A stretch of DNA of 64,000 nucleotides from JBNFVY01 sp049943335 (GCF_049943335.1 NZ_JBNFVY010000004.1:265824-329823); one strand, 5' to 3'; numbered from the stretch's first letter, positions 33,817 to 43,235 are shown. Numbers and translations: made by a program. Notes: generated by a model not told the origin, from the sequence alone.

Positions 33817-34510
33817 TGTCTGATCCTCTTTCCGTTCCTGTCATTTCGCAGGTGCGACATAAACCATCACGCCCTGTTAGCATCACGCAACAATATTGCG
33901 CAACCGATTTGCAGCCGGTTCCACATCGTCAGATCCAGCGCGAAACCACCCGCGCCGTTCTTCGAGATCTTGACCGAAGCTGTCGCGGTTGCGGCTGTTC
34001 GCCCAGGATGAACCTTCTTTTTATAGTTGAAACACCCGCAGGCGCCAGCAGCAATCCCATCATTGGCGCAAGTGCCGATCCCAGCCGGTCATATTCTGGC
34101 GCCGGCCGGGTCGCAGGGTCTGCGCAGGTCCGATCCGGCGCGTGATCGTGCAAAGCTCTGGCGCTGCGGTGCGGAAATACCGACGCCTTGCGCCGTGGCC
34201 TTTCACCGTGGCCTTTCACTGTGACTTGACCCATGTCGCCCAATTAGGATGACAGCGCCCCCCGCTCTGGTCGGCAAGACAAAAAGCGCGCCCTTTCAGC
34301 CGCCATCGATTACCGCGCGGGGGGCTTGCGTGCCCCGCCTTGCTAGGCCACTTTGCCAAAATCACGTAAAACGGGGGACAATGTCATCGCCGGGTTGATT
34401 GCCACAATTCCCGCTCGCACGCACCGTTGTGCAGGCCAGGCCACCGTGAAAAGGGCGCAGCCGTTCCCCCGACCCGGCCCTGGGCCGCGTTGGGTCTGAG
34501 GCATCGCGCA
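33817..34510. other. Gene-poor region upstream of pntA
   Basis: About 690 bp with no credible gene. Open frames here are short and Arg/Pro-rich. It must contain the pntA promoter. Near 33885-33905 there is CGCAACAATATTGCG with an adjoining perfect TTGCGCAA palindrome (33896-33903), about 80 bp upstream of pntA and possibly regulatory. A 13-bp tandem repeat lies at 34193-34218. I see no tRNA or recognisable small RNA. Confidence 0.35.
34193..34218. repeat. Tandem 13-bp direct repeat
   Basis: CCGTGGCCTTTCA is repeated head to tail (34193-34205, 34206-34218) in the intergenic region. Likely a small local duplication. Confidence 0.8.
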
Positions 34511-34999
34511 ATGTTCGGCCTGTCGTCGCCCCCAGCAATCATCCGCCCGTTTGCCCAAAAAGATGCGCGCGCCTGCTATGCGGTGTTTCGGGACGCGGTG
34601 CTTTGGGGCACCGCCCCGCACTATGCGCTGGACGAGCGCGAAGCCTGGGCCGGCCCCGCGCACATGCCGGCGGACTGGACGGCACGTCTGGACGAGCAAA
34701 TCACATGGGTCGCCCAAGGATCGCGGGCGCGAATCGAGGGCTTTCTAACAGTGGGCCACGATGGGCACATCGACTTTTTCTACATCGCGCCCGCGCGGCG
34801 CGGGACCGGTCTGGCCGCACGTCTTTATGAGCAGGCAGAAGCCCATTGCCGCGCCCAAGGGCTGACGATCATGACAACGGCCGCCAGCCACTTGGCCCGC
34901 GCGTTTCTGACCCGTCGCGGCTGGCAGACCGAGGCCCGGCAATCCGTGATCCGCGCATCCGTCGCAATCACCAACTTCAGGATGTCAAAAACGATCTGA
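34511..34999 (+). CDS. GNAT-family N-acetyltransferase
   Basis: A 162-residue GNAT protein. After the N-terminal strand AIIRPFAQKDARACYAVFRDAV, the acetyl-CoA-binding motif A is FYIAPARRGTGLAARLYEQAEAHCRAQG (about 95-122), with the RxxGxG/A-like core RRGTGLA. The C-terminal LARAFLTRRGWQTEARQSVI is the usual final strand-helix of the family. The start MFGLSSPPA is preferred to a longer reading without support. It is convergent with the cytochrome gene, 5 bp apart. Substrate unknown. Confidence 0.88.
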   Translation: MFGLSSPPAIIRPFAQKDARACYAVFRDAVLWGTAPHYALDEREAWAGPAHMPADWTARLDEQITWVAQGSRARIEGFLTVGHDGHIDFFYIAPARRGTGLAARLYEQAEAHCRAQGLTIMTTAASHLARAFLTRRGWQTEARQSVIRASVAITNFRMSKTI

Positions 35000-35004
35000 C
35001 GGCG

Positions 35005-35466
35005 TCAGTTGATGCCGTTTTCGGTCTGCACTTGGCGCACAAACGCGACGATTGCGTCCACTTCGGCCCGCGTCAGCCCCGTTTGCGGGGGCATGTCGCC
35101 AAAGCGCCAGTGATGCGCGCGCACACCGTTTTGCACGGCCAGGTGAAACGCCCCGTCCCCATGGTGGGATGGCTCATATATCTTGTGTATCAGGGGCGGT
35201 CCGGCCCCGTTGCGCCCAACCGCGTTTTCGCCATGGCACGAAGCACAGGTGGCATTGAATACCCGCGCCCCGATCTGTGCCATGGCGCCAAGATCATCCG
35301 GCATTACGATATTCACCAACGGCGCATCCTGTTGCGCCACCGGCCGGGTGCCGGATCGTGCTTGTTGGGCCTGCGGCCCGTCATCCCACTGCGTTGCAAG
35401 AACGAATCCCCCAACGGCAATGGCAAAAACTGCAATGATCGCAATAGGTTTTACCGCCACTTTCAT
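35005..35466 (-). CDS. Membrane-anchored c-type cytochrome
   Basis: A 153-residue monoheme cytochrome c. The N-terminal hydrophobic segment (about residues 5-26, IAIIAVFAIAVGGFVLATQW) is an uncleaved anchor or signal. The heme motif is CASCH (about 77-81). A probable axial Met is in FGDMPPQTGLT, about 50 residues downstream. The start MKVAVKPIA has GAGG/GGGG directly upstream (GAGGTGGGGG). Function is electron transfer in the periplasm; the partner is unknown. The protein resembles class I cytochromes of the PF13442/PF00034 type. Confidence 0.9.
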   Translation of the reverse strand: MKVAVKPIAIIAVFAIAVGGFVLATQWDDGPQAQQARSGTRPVAQQDAPLVNIVMPDDLGAMAQIGARVFNATCASCHGENAVGRNGAGPPLIHKIYEPSHHGDGAFHLAVQNGVRAHHWRFGDMPPQTGLTRAEVDAIVAFVRQVQTENGIN

Positions 35467-35529
35467 CCCCCACCTCAACACGTCAAAGGGATCCTAGTCC
35501 TTCCATCAACCGGAAGGTCAAATGGATAA

Positions 35530-36312
35530 TCAGGTGCCGGTCAGCGGGACGGTAACAGCGCTCTTGTCTCTGGCCCATGCGCGCACAGCGTCACCGAAGG
35601 CTTCGAACAATGGGCGCGAGACCGGGTCGGATGCAGCTTGATATTCCGGGTGCCATTGGACTGACAAGGTGAACCCCGGCGCGCCATCGATATAGATCGC
35701 CTCGGGCGTGCCATCGGGGGCATAGCCATCAATGACAACCCGCTTGCCCGGTTTCTTGATGCCTTGCCCGTGCAGGGTATTTGTCATCACCTCGGTCGAA
35801 CCGAAAAGCTGGGCAAATGGCCCGCCCGGCGTGAATTCCACCGGGTGGCGCAAGGCGAATTTCTCTTCGATCGTGCCGTCGGGCGGCATCCTGTGATTCA
35901 TCCGGCCCGGAAGATCGCGGATTTCGGGGTAAAGCGACCCGCCCATTGCCACGTTGACCTCTTGAAACCCGCGACACACGCCACAAAACGGCTGCCCTGT
36001 TTCGACACACGCCCGAACAAGGGGAAGCGTGATCGCGTCGCGGCGGCGATCAAATTCGCCGTATGCTTCTGTCGGGTGTTCTCCGTATTCCTCGGGATGG
36101 ACATTGGGGCGCCCCCCGGTCAGCAGAAAGCCGTCACAGGTTTCCATCAACTCGTCCACCGACACAAAGCGCGGGTCGGCGGGGATCAGCATGGGGATAC
36201 ACCCGGACACCAAGGAAACCGCTTCGGTGTTCATGACGCCACCCGCATGCGTGGGATAGCTGTCACCGATCATTTGAAAGTTGCCGATAATGCCGACGAC
36301 GGGACGCGTCAT
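35530..36312 (-). CDS. Class I glutamine amidotransferase-like peptidase (gamma-glutamyl-GABA hydrolase type)
   Basis: A 260-residue peptidase C26-family protein (PuuD-like). The nucleophile Cys is in PFCGVCRGFQEVNVAMGG (about 105-122), and the catalytic His/Glu is in SVQWHPEYQAASD near the C-terminus. The family hydrolyses gamma-glutamyl-gamma-aminobutyrate in putrescine degradation, or related gamma-glutamyl amides. No putrescine genes are adjacent, so the substrate is by family only. The start MTRPVVGIIG has GAGGG seven bases upstream; the longer reading begins in the promoter area. Confidence 0.88.
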   Translation of the reverse strand: MTRPVVGIIGNFQMIGDSYPTHAGGVMNTEAVSLVSGCIPMLIPADPRFVSVDELMETCDGFLLTGGRPNVHPEEYGEHPTEAYGEFDRRRDAITLPLVRACVETGQPFCGVCRGFQEVNVAMGGSLYPEIRDLPGRMNHRMPPDGTIEEKFALRHPVEFTPGGPFAQLFGSTEVMTNTLHGQGIKKPGKRVVIDGYAPDGTPEAIYIDGAPGFTLSVQWHPEYQAASDPVSRPLFEAFGDAVRAWARDKSAVTVPLTGT

Positions 36313-36412
36313 GATACCCTCTTGTTCAGTCCTATCCAAGTATAGTGCGCATACAGGTCCTGAAAAGCGGTAAATCACGCGCGCGCTGCAGGCGCCCAAA
36401 ATACAGGCGCAC

Positions 36413-36445
36413 ATAAAATTGGCGGCGCCACTGGGGGGCGCCGCC
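36413..36445 (-). terminator. Intrinsic terminator for the 59-aa protein gene
   Basis: GGCGGCGCC (36421-36429) pairs with GGCGCCGCC (36437-36445) with a 7-base loop. On the minus strand it is followed by AATTTTATG, a short U-run. It lies downstream of the small membrane protein gene. Confidence 0.6.
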
Positions 36446-36573
36446 GGTATTGGGGATGCTCAGGCAGCCGGCATCCAAAAGTGATTTGAAAAGGCCTTGG
36501 CAACAGAATATTCGTTACACCGCGAAATTGCGCGGAAACCCCGTCTTAAAAACCCTTCGCAGAAACCGGGAAC

Positions 36574-36753
36574 TTACTGGTCGGAAACAGGCGCCGGCAC
36601 GGTCGTTGGCGTGTCTTCGTCAATGCTGCTCATCCCGGTGCCAAGCACGGCCGCCAGCATCAAAAGGCCAATCGCAACGGCGATACCGATCCCCATCAAA
36701 GATGGCTTGTGGCGTTTTTCCTGCTTTTCGATATTCGTGTTGGGGGCAGACAT
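36574..36753 (-). CDS. Small single-pass membrane protein, 59 residues
   Basis: A short gene read on the minus strand from ATG 36753 to TAA 36574. The N-terminus is polar and basic (MSAPNTNIEKQEKRHKPS). One transmembrane helix covers about residues 20-43 (MGIGIAVAIGLLMLAAVLG), and the acidic/Thr/Pro-rich tail ends VPAPVSDQ. AAGGAG lies five bases upstream of the ATG, an excellent ribosome site. A perfect hairpin with a U-run follows its stop. Coding, ribosome site and terminator together support a real gene. The family is not recognised. It is divergent from pepN. Confidence 0.75.
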   Translation of the reverse strand: MSAPNTNIEKQEKRHKPSLMGIGIAVAIGLLMLAAVLGTGMSSIDEDTPTTVPAPVSDQ

Positions 36754-36848
36754 GACATCTCCTTTCTCTATGACGCGGCTGGTTGATGCCGCGCCGTTGC
36801 AAGACTAACGTCGCCGCAACGAATTGGTTTCATGCTTTGGGGAAAATA

Positions 36849-39401
36849 ATGAAAGACGCAGCGCCGCAGACAATCTATCTGGCAGACTACGCACCCTTTG
36901 ATTTTCTGGTGGACAAGGTCGATCTGACCTTTCGTCTGGAACCGCGCGCGACACGCGTGATCAGCCGCATTTCCTTCCGCCCCAATCCGGCAAGCAGCGG
37001 CACAAGGTTTTTCCTGCACGGTGAAAACCTGCGCCTGATCCACGCGCGCCTTGACGGTGTCGATGTCCAGCCGCGCATCGTCGAAGGCGGGCTGGAATGC
37101 GATGTCCCCGACACCCCTTTCGTGTGGGAGGCCGAAGTTGAAATCAACCCCGAAAGCAACACCGCTCTTGAAGGGCTTTATATGTCCAATGGCATGTATT
37201 GCACCCAATGCGAGGCCGAGGGCTTTCGCAAGATCACCTATTATCCCGACCGCCCCGACGTGCTGGCGCCGTTCGATGTGCGCATCGAAAGCGACCTGCC
37301 CGTGTTGCTGTCGAACGGGAACAAGGGGGCCGCGGGCGACGGCTTTGCCGAATGGTCCGACCCGTGGCCGAAACCTGCCTATCTGTTCGCCCTGGTGGCG
37401 GGCGATCTGGTGAACCTGCCCGGCAGTTTCACGACACGATCCGGCAAACCGGTCGATCTGAATATCTGGGTCCGCCCCGGAGATGAAGACAAGTGCGCCT
37501 TCGCGATGGAGGCGCTCAAGACTGCGATGTCATGGGACGAACAGGTCTATGGGCGCGAATACGACCTGGACATTTTCAACATCGTGGCCGTCGACGATTT
37601 CAATATGGGCGCGATGGAGAACAAGGGCTTGAACATATTCAACAGCTCATGCGTTTTGGCCAGCCCGCAGACCAGCACCGATGCGAACTATGAGCGGATC
37701 GAAAGCATCATTGCCCATGAATACTTCCACAACTGGACCGGCAACCGCATCACCTGCCGCGATTGGTTCCAACTGTGCCTGAAAGAAGGGTTGACCGTTT
37801 ATCGGGACCAGATGTTCAGCGCCGATCTGCGCGGACACGGTGTCAAACGCATTGAAGAGGTCGGCGCCCTGCGCGCCCGCCAGTTCCGCGAAGATAGCGG
37901 GCCGCTGGCCCACCCGGTGCGCCCCGATAGCTTTGTCGAAATCAACAATTTCTATACTGCGACGGTTTATGAAAAAGGCGCCGAATTGATCGGCATGCTG
38001 CGCACCCTTGTCGGGGACAAGGCGTATTACAAGGCGCTCGATCTCTATTTCGACCGGCACGATGGCGATGCGGCCACGATCGAAGGTTGGCTGAAGGTGT
38101 TCCAAGATGCGACCGGCCGCGATCTGACCCAGTTCAAGCGCTGGTACGCGCAGGCCGGAACGCCGCGCCTGTCAGTGTCCGAAACGTTTGCAGACGGCAC
38201 CTATACCCTGACCTTCCGCCAAGACATCCCCGCCACCCCCGGCCAGGCGCATAAAAAGCCGATGGTGATCCCGATTGCGGTCGGTTTGCTGTCGCCCAAT
38301 GGGGACGAGATCGTGCCGACCACGGTGCTGGAAATGACCGAAGCCGAACAAAGTTTCACCTTTGACGGGCTTGGCGCCAAGCCGGTGGCATCCATTCTGC
38401 GTGGTTTTTCGGCGCCCGTGATCCTGACGCGCGATGCAAGCCGCGCCGAACGGGCGTTCCTGCTGGCCCATGACACGGACGAATTCAACCGCTGGGAGGC
38501 CGGGCGCACGCTGTCCAAAGATGTGCTGATCGGCATGATCGCAAAAGGCGAAGACCCCGACCGCGGGCTAATCGACGGGATCGGCGCGGTGCTATCGGAC
38601 GGCGCGCTGGATCCGTCGTTCCGCGCCAAGGTTCTGGCACTGCCGTCTGAAGATGACCTTGCGCAAAGCCTGCATGATGCGGGCGTGGTGCCCGACCCTG
38701 CGGCGATCCGCGACCACCGCGAAGCGCTGCGTGATTCGATCCGCATGGGGCTGAGCCGGGTGCTGGAAGAGCTGTACGACGAAATGGAAACGCCGGGGGC
38801 CTATACCCCTTCGCCAAAGGATGTCGCCAAGCGCAATCTGCGCCACGCCGCCCTGTCGCTGCTGACACTGGGCGATGGCGGCAAGCGGGCCGCAGCGCTG
38901 TTCGGGCAAGCCGACAACATGACCGATGAATTGTCAGCCCTGATGCAACTGATCCACGCCGGGTGCGGCACGGAACCGGTGCATGCCTTCTACGAAAAAT
39001 GGAAACACGACCGCCTTGTGATCGACAAATGGTTCGCCATCCAGATCAGCTGCGCCGCCCCCGATGCGGTCGCAGACATCGCGCGTGAGCTGACTGAGCA
39101 CCCGGATTTCGACTGGAAAAACCCCAACCGCTTCCGCGCGGTCGCCGGGGCGCTGGCCGCCCATCACGCAGGCTTTCACAACATCAGCGGCGCGGGCTAC
39201 CGGCTGCTGGCCGATATGCTGATCCAACTTGACCCGATGAACCCGCAGACCGCCGCCCGCATGTCGACGGCGTTTGAAACCTGGCCCCGCTATGACGCCG
39301 ACCGGCAAGCAATGATCAAGACCGAACTTGAACGCATCGCGGCAAGCAGCGGCCTGTCGCGCGACATGTCGGAAATGGTTGGGCGGATGCTGTCGGCCTA
39401 A
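36849..39401 (+). CDS. pepN: Aminopeptidase N
   Basis: An 850-residue M1 metallopeptidase. The exopeptidase motif GAMEN is in FNMGAMENKGLNIFNSS (about 250-266). The Zn site HExxH is in AHEYFHNWTGNRIT (about 287-300), with the third ligand Glu in LKEGLTVYRDQMF. It ends with the ERAP1-like helical C-terminal domain of bacterial PepN. It removes N-terminal residues from peptides in the cytoplasm. The start MKDAAPQT was chosen over a 22-residue longer reading; length then fits the family (about 850-880). Its stop overlaps the convergent transglycosylase stop by 2 bp. Confidence 0.96.
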   Translation: MKDAAPQTIYLADYAPFDFLVDKVDLTFRLEPRATRVISRISFRPNPASSGTRFFLHGENLRLIHARLDGVDVQPRIVEGGLECDVPDTPFVWEAEVEINPESNTALEGLYMSNGMYCTQCEAEGFRKITYYPDRPDVLAPFDVRIESDLPVLLSNGNKGAAGDGFAEWSDPWPKPAYLFALVAGDLVNLPGSFTTRSGKPVDLNIWVRPGDEDKCAFAMEALKTAMSWDEQVYGREYDLDIFNIVAVDDFNMGAMENKGLNIFNSSCVLASPQTSTDANYERIESIIAHEYFHNWTGNRITCRDWFQLCLKEGLTVYRDQMFSADLRGHGVKRIEEVGALRARQFREDSGPLAHPVRPDSFVEINNFYTATVYEKGAELIGMLRTLVGDKAYYKALDLYFDRHDGDAATIEGWLKVFQDATGRDLTQFKRWYAQAGTPRLSVSETFADGTYTLTFRQDIPATPGQAHKKPMVIPIAVGLLSPNGDEIVPTTVLEMTEAEQSFTFDGLGAKPVASILRGFSAPVILTRDASRAERAFLLAHDTDEFNRWEAGRTLSKDVLIGMIAKGEDPDRGLIDGIGAVLSDGALDPSFRAKVLALPSEDDLAQSLHDAGVVPDPAAIRDHREALRDSIRMGLSRVLEELYDEMETPGAYTPSPKDVAKRNLRHAALSLLTLGDGGKRAAALFGQADNMTDELSALMQLIHAGCGTEPVHAFYEKWKHDRLVIDKWFAIQISCAAPDAVADIARELTEHPDFDWKNPNRFRAVAGALAAHHAGFHNISGAGYRLLADMLIQLDPMNPQTAARMSTAFETWPRYDADRQAMIKTELERIAASSGLSRDMSEMVGRMLSA

Positions 39402-39997
39402 CCGGCGCCACAGGCCGGTAGCGCGCGGGTTCTGGCCATCATGTCGGTGCGTTTGCGCTCGGAATGCAGCGGCCCCCAGTCGGCGGCCACACCGCGCATG
39501 CCTTCGGCGACCACCCCGTCGCGCACCACCGTATGCGCCATGATCCGCACCGCGCAGGACAGGTTCTCGGCGCCGTTCTTCAGCGCTTTGCCCGAGGTGG
39601 CCCGACAACCGTACCCCCGCGCGGTCGAAGGCGCGATCTGCAACAGCCCGAACCAGCGCCCGCCGCCGCCGACAGCCTTGGGGTTCCATGTGCTTTCATG
39701 GCGCGACAAGGCCGACAAGAACCCGACCCAAAACGCTTTGCGCGTCGCATCATCCCCGTCGTCATACGCCGGGCACCACGCATCGATGTCCGTGGGCGAA
39801 AACCCGACCAACGGCGCCCCGTGGGCCTCGAGTGCGTCCAGCGCCGCCTGCGTCCAGGCCCCCGACTGAGGCGCAGCCCGCCAGCCAACGGTTTGGAAAG
39901 ACATCGCCGAAACCGTCACATTCGGGTCTTGCGTTCGCCCGCATCCCGTAACGGGCAAAGCCAGCATGACGGACATGGCAACCAGTCTACCCAGCAT
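39398..39997 (-). CDS. Transglycosylase SLT-domain lipoprotein
   Basis: A 199-residue protein. The N-terminal signal ends in a lipobox (LPVTGC at about 16-21). The globular part carries the lytic transglycosylase core: the catalytic Glu in SALSRHESTWNPKAVG (about 100-115) and GLLQIAPSTARGYGC (about 122-136). It would cleave the glycan strand of peptidoglycan from the periplasmic face of the membrane. It is convergent with pepN, the stop codons overlapping. The start MLGRLVAMS was chosen because it gives the lipoprotein signal. Confidence 0.85.
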   Translation of the reverse strand: MLGRLVAMSVMLALPVTGCGRTQDPNVTVSAMSFQTVGWRAAPQSGAWTQAALDALEAHGAPLVGFSPTDIDAWCPAYDDGDDATRKAFWVGFLSALSRHESTWNPKAVGGGGRWFGLLQIAPSTARGYGCRATSGKALKNGAENLSCAVRIMAHTVVRDGVVAEGMRGVAADWGPLHSERKRTDMMARTRALPACGAG

Positions 39998-40455
39998 TTT
40001 TAACCTCAAAACTACAACGCCCGCCCAGTATGCCCCAGTATGCCCAAGCGGCAAGGCGCCGTCGAGCGCGCGCGCCATCATCGGCTTTTCGCCGCCGATC
40101 CCACAGGGATGAAAACCGAAATGGCTTTTTCAGCAGTGGCGCCGCGACCCCACGATCTTTGCCCCGAAATGCGATGAAGACACCTGATCGGCATTGGGCC
40201 ACGACGATGTAGCCGCGATGGGCGGGGGTCGGCCACACCCTACTCCACTCGTGCACAACCCATCTAACCCGCACTGCCCCCCGGACGCGGGACCGCACGC
40301 GCCCACGCCATCAATCAGGCCGCGTGACCCTGCGCGCCAAGACAATCTTCGCGCGGGCAAACCGTCATCCGGGGTACAGCTGGGTGGGCCGGCCCTCTTG
40401 CCCCCTCCCCGGCCCTGTTTTAAGAGGGCCCCTGAGCGGACAACGAGGATGCCCC
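39998..40455. other. Intergenic region between the transglycosylase and gatB
   Basis: About 460 bp between divergent genes (transglycosylase minus, gatB plus) with no credible gene; frames here are Arg/Pro-rich. It must hold both promoters. I see no RNA gene or strong palindrome. Confidence 0.35.
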
Positions 40456-41970
40456 ATGCTGGACCACCTGACCTTTGAAGCCCCGAAAGTAAAAACCATC
40501 GCAGGCGCCAAGGGCGACTGGGAACTGGTCATCGGGATGGAAATCCACGCGCAGGTGGCGTCCAAGGCGAAACTGTTCTCGGGGGCGTCGACCACATTCG
40601 GGGCCGAGCCGAATTCAAACGTTGCCTTCGTGGATGCGGCCATGCCCGGCATGCTGCCCGTCATCAACGAATTCTGCGTGGAACAGGCAGTGCGCACAGG
40701 CTTGGGGCTGAACGCGCAAATCAACCTGTATTCCGCGTTCGACCGCAAGAACTACTTTTACCCCGACCTGCCGCAGGGCTACCAGATTTCCCAGCTCTAT
40801 CACCCCATCGTGGGCGAGGGCGAAGTGATCGTCGACATGGGGCCTGGCGTTGCGCGGCGCGTGCGGATCGAACGCATCCACCTTGAACAGGACGCCGGCA
40901 AGTTGATCCACGACATGGATCCGAACATGTCCTTCGTCGATCTGAACCGCACGGGCGTGGCACTGATGGAGATCGTCAGCCGACCCGACATTCGCGGCCC
41001 TGAAGAAGCCGCCGCCTATGTGCTGAAACTGCGCCAGATCCTGCGCTATCTGGGCACCTGCGACGGCAACATGCAGAACGGCAGCCTGCGCGCCGACGTG
41101 AACGTGTCTGTCTGCAAGCCGGGCGATTACGAACGCTACCAGGAAACGCAGGATTTTGGCCATCTGGGCACGCGCTGCGAGATCAAGAACATGAACTCGA
41201 CCCGCTTCATCCAACAGGCCATCGATCACGAAGCGCGCCGCCAGATCGCCATTCTGGAAGACGGCGGCAGCGTCGATCAGGAAACGCGCCTGTATGACCC
41301 GGACAAGGGCGAAACCCGCTCGATGCGCAGCAAGGAAGAAGCACACGACTACCGCTATTTCCCCTGCCCCGACCTGCTGCCGCTGGAAATCGAACAGGCT
41401 TGGGTCGATGACATCAACGCATCGCTGCCCGAACTGCCCGACGCCAAGAAAGCGCGCTTTGTCAAGGATTTCGGCCTGTCCGAATATGACGCCGACGTGC
41501 TGACTGCCGACGCTGCCAACGCCGCCTACTTTGAGCAGGTCGCCGAAGGTGGCGATGGCAAGCTGGCCGCGAACTGGGTCATAAACGAACTTTTCGGCCG
41601 TCTGAAAAAAGATGATGCGGATATCACCGACAGCCCGGTCAGCGCCGAGCAATTGGGCAAGATCGTCGCGTTGATCAAGAAAGGTGACATTTCGGGAAAG
41701 ATCGCCAAGGATCTGTTTGAAATCGTCTACACCGAAGGCGGCGATCCCGAAGCGATCGTGCAAGAGCGTGGGATGAAGCAGGTCACCGACACCGGCGCAA
41801 TCGAAGCGGCCGTGGATGAAGTGATCGCCGGCAACCCGGCACAGGTGGAAAAAGCGAAACAGAACCCGAAACTGGCCGGGTGGTTTGTCGGTCAGGTGAT
41901 GAAAGCCACGGGCGGCAAGGCCAATCCCAAGGCGGTGGACGAACTGGTCAAATCCAAGCTGGGCCTCTAG
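40456..41970 (+). CDS. gatB: Aspartyl/glutamyl-tRNA(Asn/Gln) amidotransferase subunit B
   Basis: A 504-residue GatB, the kinase/tRNA-binding subunit of the GatCAB amidotransferase that converts Glu-tRNA(Gln) or Asp-tRNA(Asn). The cradle domain has LVIGMEIHAQV at the N-terminus, then YFYPDLPQGYQISQ, LEQDAGKLIHD, NRTGVALMEIVSRPD and GSLRADVNVSV. The C-terminal YqeY-like tail ends NPKAVDELVKSKL. The start MLDHLTFEAP follows a GAGGATG sequence. gatC and gatA are not adjacent. Confidence 0.97.
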   Translation: MLDHLTFEAPKVKTIAGAKGDWELVIGMEIHAQVASKAKLFSGASTTFGAEPNSNVAFVDAAMPGMLPVINEFCVEQAVRTGLGLNAQINLYSAFDRKNYFYPDLPQGYQISQLYHPIVGEGEVIVDMGPGVARRVRIERIHLEQDAGKLIHDMDPNMSFVDLNRTGVALMEIVSRPDIRGPEEAAAYVLKLRQILRYLGTCDGNMQNGSLRADVNVSVCKPGDYERYQETQDFGHLGTRCEIKNMNSTRFIQQAIDHEARRQIAILEDGGSVDQETRLYDPDKGETRSMRSKEEAHDYRYFPCPDLLPLEIEQAWVDDINASLPELPDAKKARFVKDFGLSEYDADVLTADAANAAYFEQVAEGGDGKLAANWVINELFGRLKKDDADITDSPVSAEQLGKIVALIKKGDISGKIAKDLFEIVYTEGGDPEAIVQERGMKQVTDTGAIEAAVDEVIAGNPAQVEKAKQNPKLAGWFVGQVMKATGGKANPKAVDELVKSKLGL

Positions 41971-42095
41971 GCGCGCGCGTCCGCGACTTCTCCGCGGCTT
42001 CGTGGCAACAGGCGCGGCGCAAGCACCGCCAGCGCGTGGCCAATCCCCTGTCGCGCGGCTAACTTGCGCTGTGTTGTCCAATGTCAGGTGATCCG

Positions 42096-42434
42096 ATGCA
42101 GCGTTTCGAATACAAGGTTGTTCCCGCACCCCGGCGCGGTCACAAGGGCAAGGGCCTCAAAGGGGCCGAAGCACGCTTCGCCTATGCGTTTGAAACGGTA
42201 ATCAACGACGCAGCCGCTGACGGGTGGGAATACCTTCGCACCGACACCCTGCCCGCTGAAGAGCGGTCCGGCATCGCATCCAAGCAAACGATTTACCAGA
42301 ACATGCTGGTGTTCCGGCGCCAGGTTGCGGACGCACAAGCGCCCGACACCGCGCCGGTAGAGACACAAGACGACGCGGGGGACGGGCACGACACCGACGG
42401 CGCTGACCAAGACCACGACACGCCGACGACTTGA
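42096..42434 (+). CDS. DUF4177-domain protein
   Basis: A 112-residue protein. The N-terminal ~65 residues (MQRFEYKVVPAP, then ADGWEYLRTDTLP) match the DUF4177 fold (small alpha/beta). The C-terminal tail is very acidic and low-complexity (Asp/Thr/Gln). The start was placed at ATG 42096 with AGGTGA upstream; an ATG 15 bases earlier is possible. Function unknown. It follows gatB by 125 bp. Confidence 0.7.
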   Translation: MQRFEYKVVPAPRRGHKGKGLKGAEARFAYAFETVINDAAADGWEYLRTDTLPAEERSGIASKQTIYQNMLVFRRQVADAQAPDTAPVETQDDAGDGHDTDGADQDHDTPTT

Positions 42435-42898
42435 TCAACGGACCCCTCGGCCCGGTCGGTGGTCTGCAGCCCAAAGACCGAGCTGCCGTTTCCCAGACAC
42501 TGTTCGCGAAAAAACGGCTGCAAACAGCCGCGAAATCCCATTTCGCCATCACCTTATGCGCTGACAACCAATTACCTGCCGGGATCGGGCGCGCTTTCCT
42601 AAAATTCGGAAGGCCCGTTTTGCTTTGCCTAGAGGCGACGTTTCGCGGGTTTTTCCCGAGAAGTCGTGAATCGGGATAGGTCGATCTGAATACAACCGTC
42701 GCCGAAGCCAAGCCGCAGTGGCGCCAAAGGCAACCCAGACGGGGTTGTCTGTGCCCACATTATTTGGACGAACGCCGCGCCCCCGCCTGTGCAGGAATGC
42801 AACTTCACGGGCCCCCAGTTTACGGCAAAAAACCCGGCGGTGGCCGAACAGGCCGGGGCCGCGCGATCATGGGGCGAACGCAGCCCGGCCAATAGGGC
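42435..42898. other. Gene-poor region between the DUF4177 gene and bolA
   Basis: About 460 bp between convergent genes. The open frames are unconvincing. It contains the bolA terminator near 42827-42857 and otherwise shows nothing I can support. Confidence 0.35.
42827..42857 (-). terminator. Intrinsic terminator downstream of bolA
   Basis: On the minus strand CCCGGC, a 13-base loop containing a further GGCC/GGCC pairing, and GCCGGG are followed by TTTTTT (42827-42832). It lies about 40 bp after the bolA stop. Confidence 0.65.
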
Positions 42899-43162
42899 CT
42901 ACCCCTTTGTGTCCACGCTCAGCGAAAGCGCGTGAATTCTGGCCATGATATCGTCGCCCAATGCCGCATGGATGGCGCGATGCTGAGCAATGCGCGACAT
43001 ATCCGCGAAATCGGCCGAGGAAATCGTCACGTTGAAATGGCTCTCGCCGCCCTCTTGAAACCCCGCATGGCCACGGTGGCGCTCACTGTCGTCGACCACC
43101 TCTAGTACGCTGGGCGAAAAGGCTGCTTGCAGGCGGTCTCGAATTTGATCCGTCATGGACAT
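42899..43162 (-). CDS. BolA-family protein
   Basis: An 87-residue BolA/IbaG-type protein. The typical FNVTISSADFADMSRIAQHRAIHAALGD (about 43-70) includes the conserved His in QHRAIH used for Fe-S cluster ligation with monothiol glutaredoxins. It acts in iron-sulfur cluster trafficking. The start MSMTDQIRD has GAGGGAAG about eight bases upstream. It is divergent from the J-domain protein gene; this pair beside cobST is a conserved arrangement in Rhodobacteraceae as far as I recall. Confidence 0.93.
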   Translation of the reverse strand: MSMTDQIRDRLQAAFSPSVLEVVDDSERHRGHAGFQEGGESHFNVTISSADFADMSRIAQHRAIHAALGDDIMARIHALSLSVDTKG

Positions 43163-43235
43163 TTTTTGCGCTTCCCTCTTTCACTTTCTGCCCATTGGTC
43201 TAAACTCTTACGCCGGTATCGAAAAGGGTATGAGA

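Noticed and set aside
33929..34243. A 104-codon minus-strand frame upstream of pntA
   Set aside because: Arg/Pro-rich with no ribosome site or family pattern, and it spans a tandem repeat. Not supported as a gene.
42202..42711. A 169-codon minus-strand frame over the DUF4177 gene end and the following gap
   Set aside because: It overlaps the supported DUF4177 gene antisense and has poor composition; the region is better seen as intergenic.
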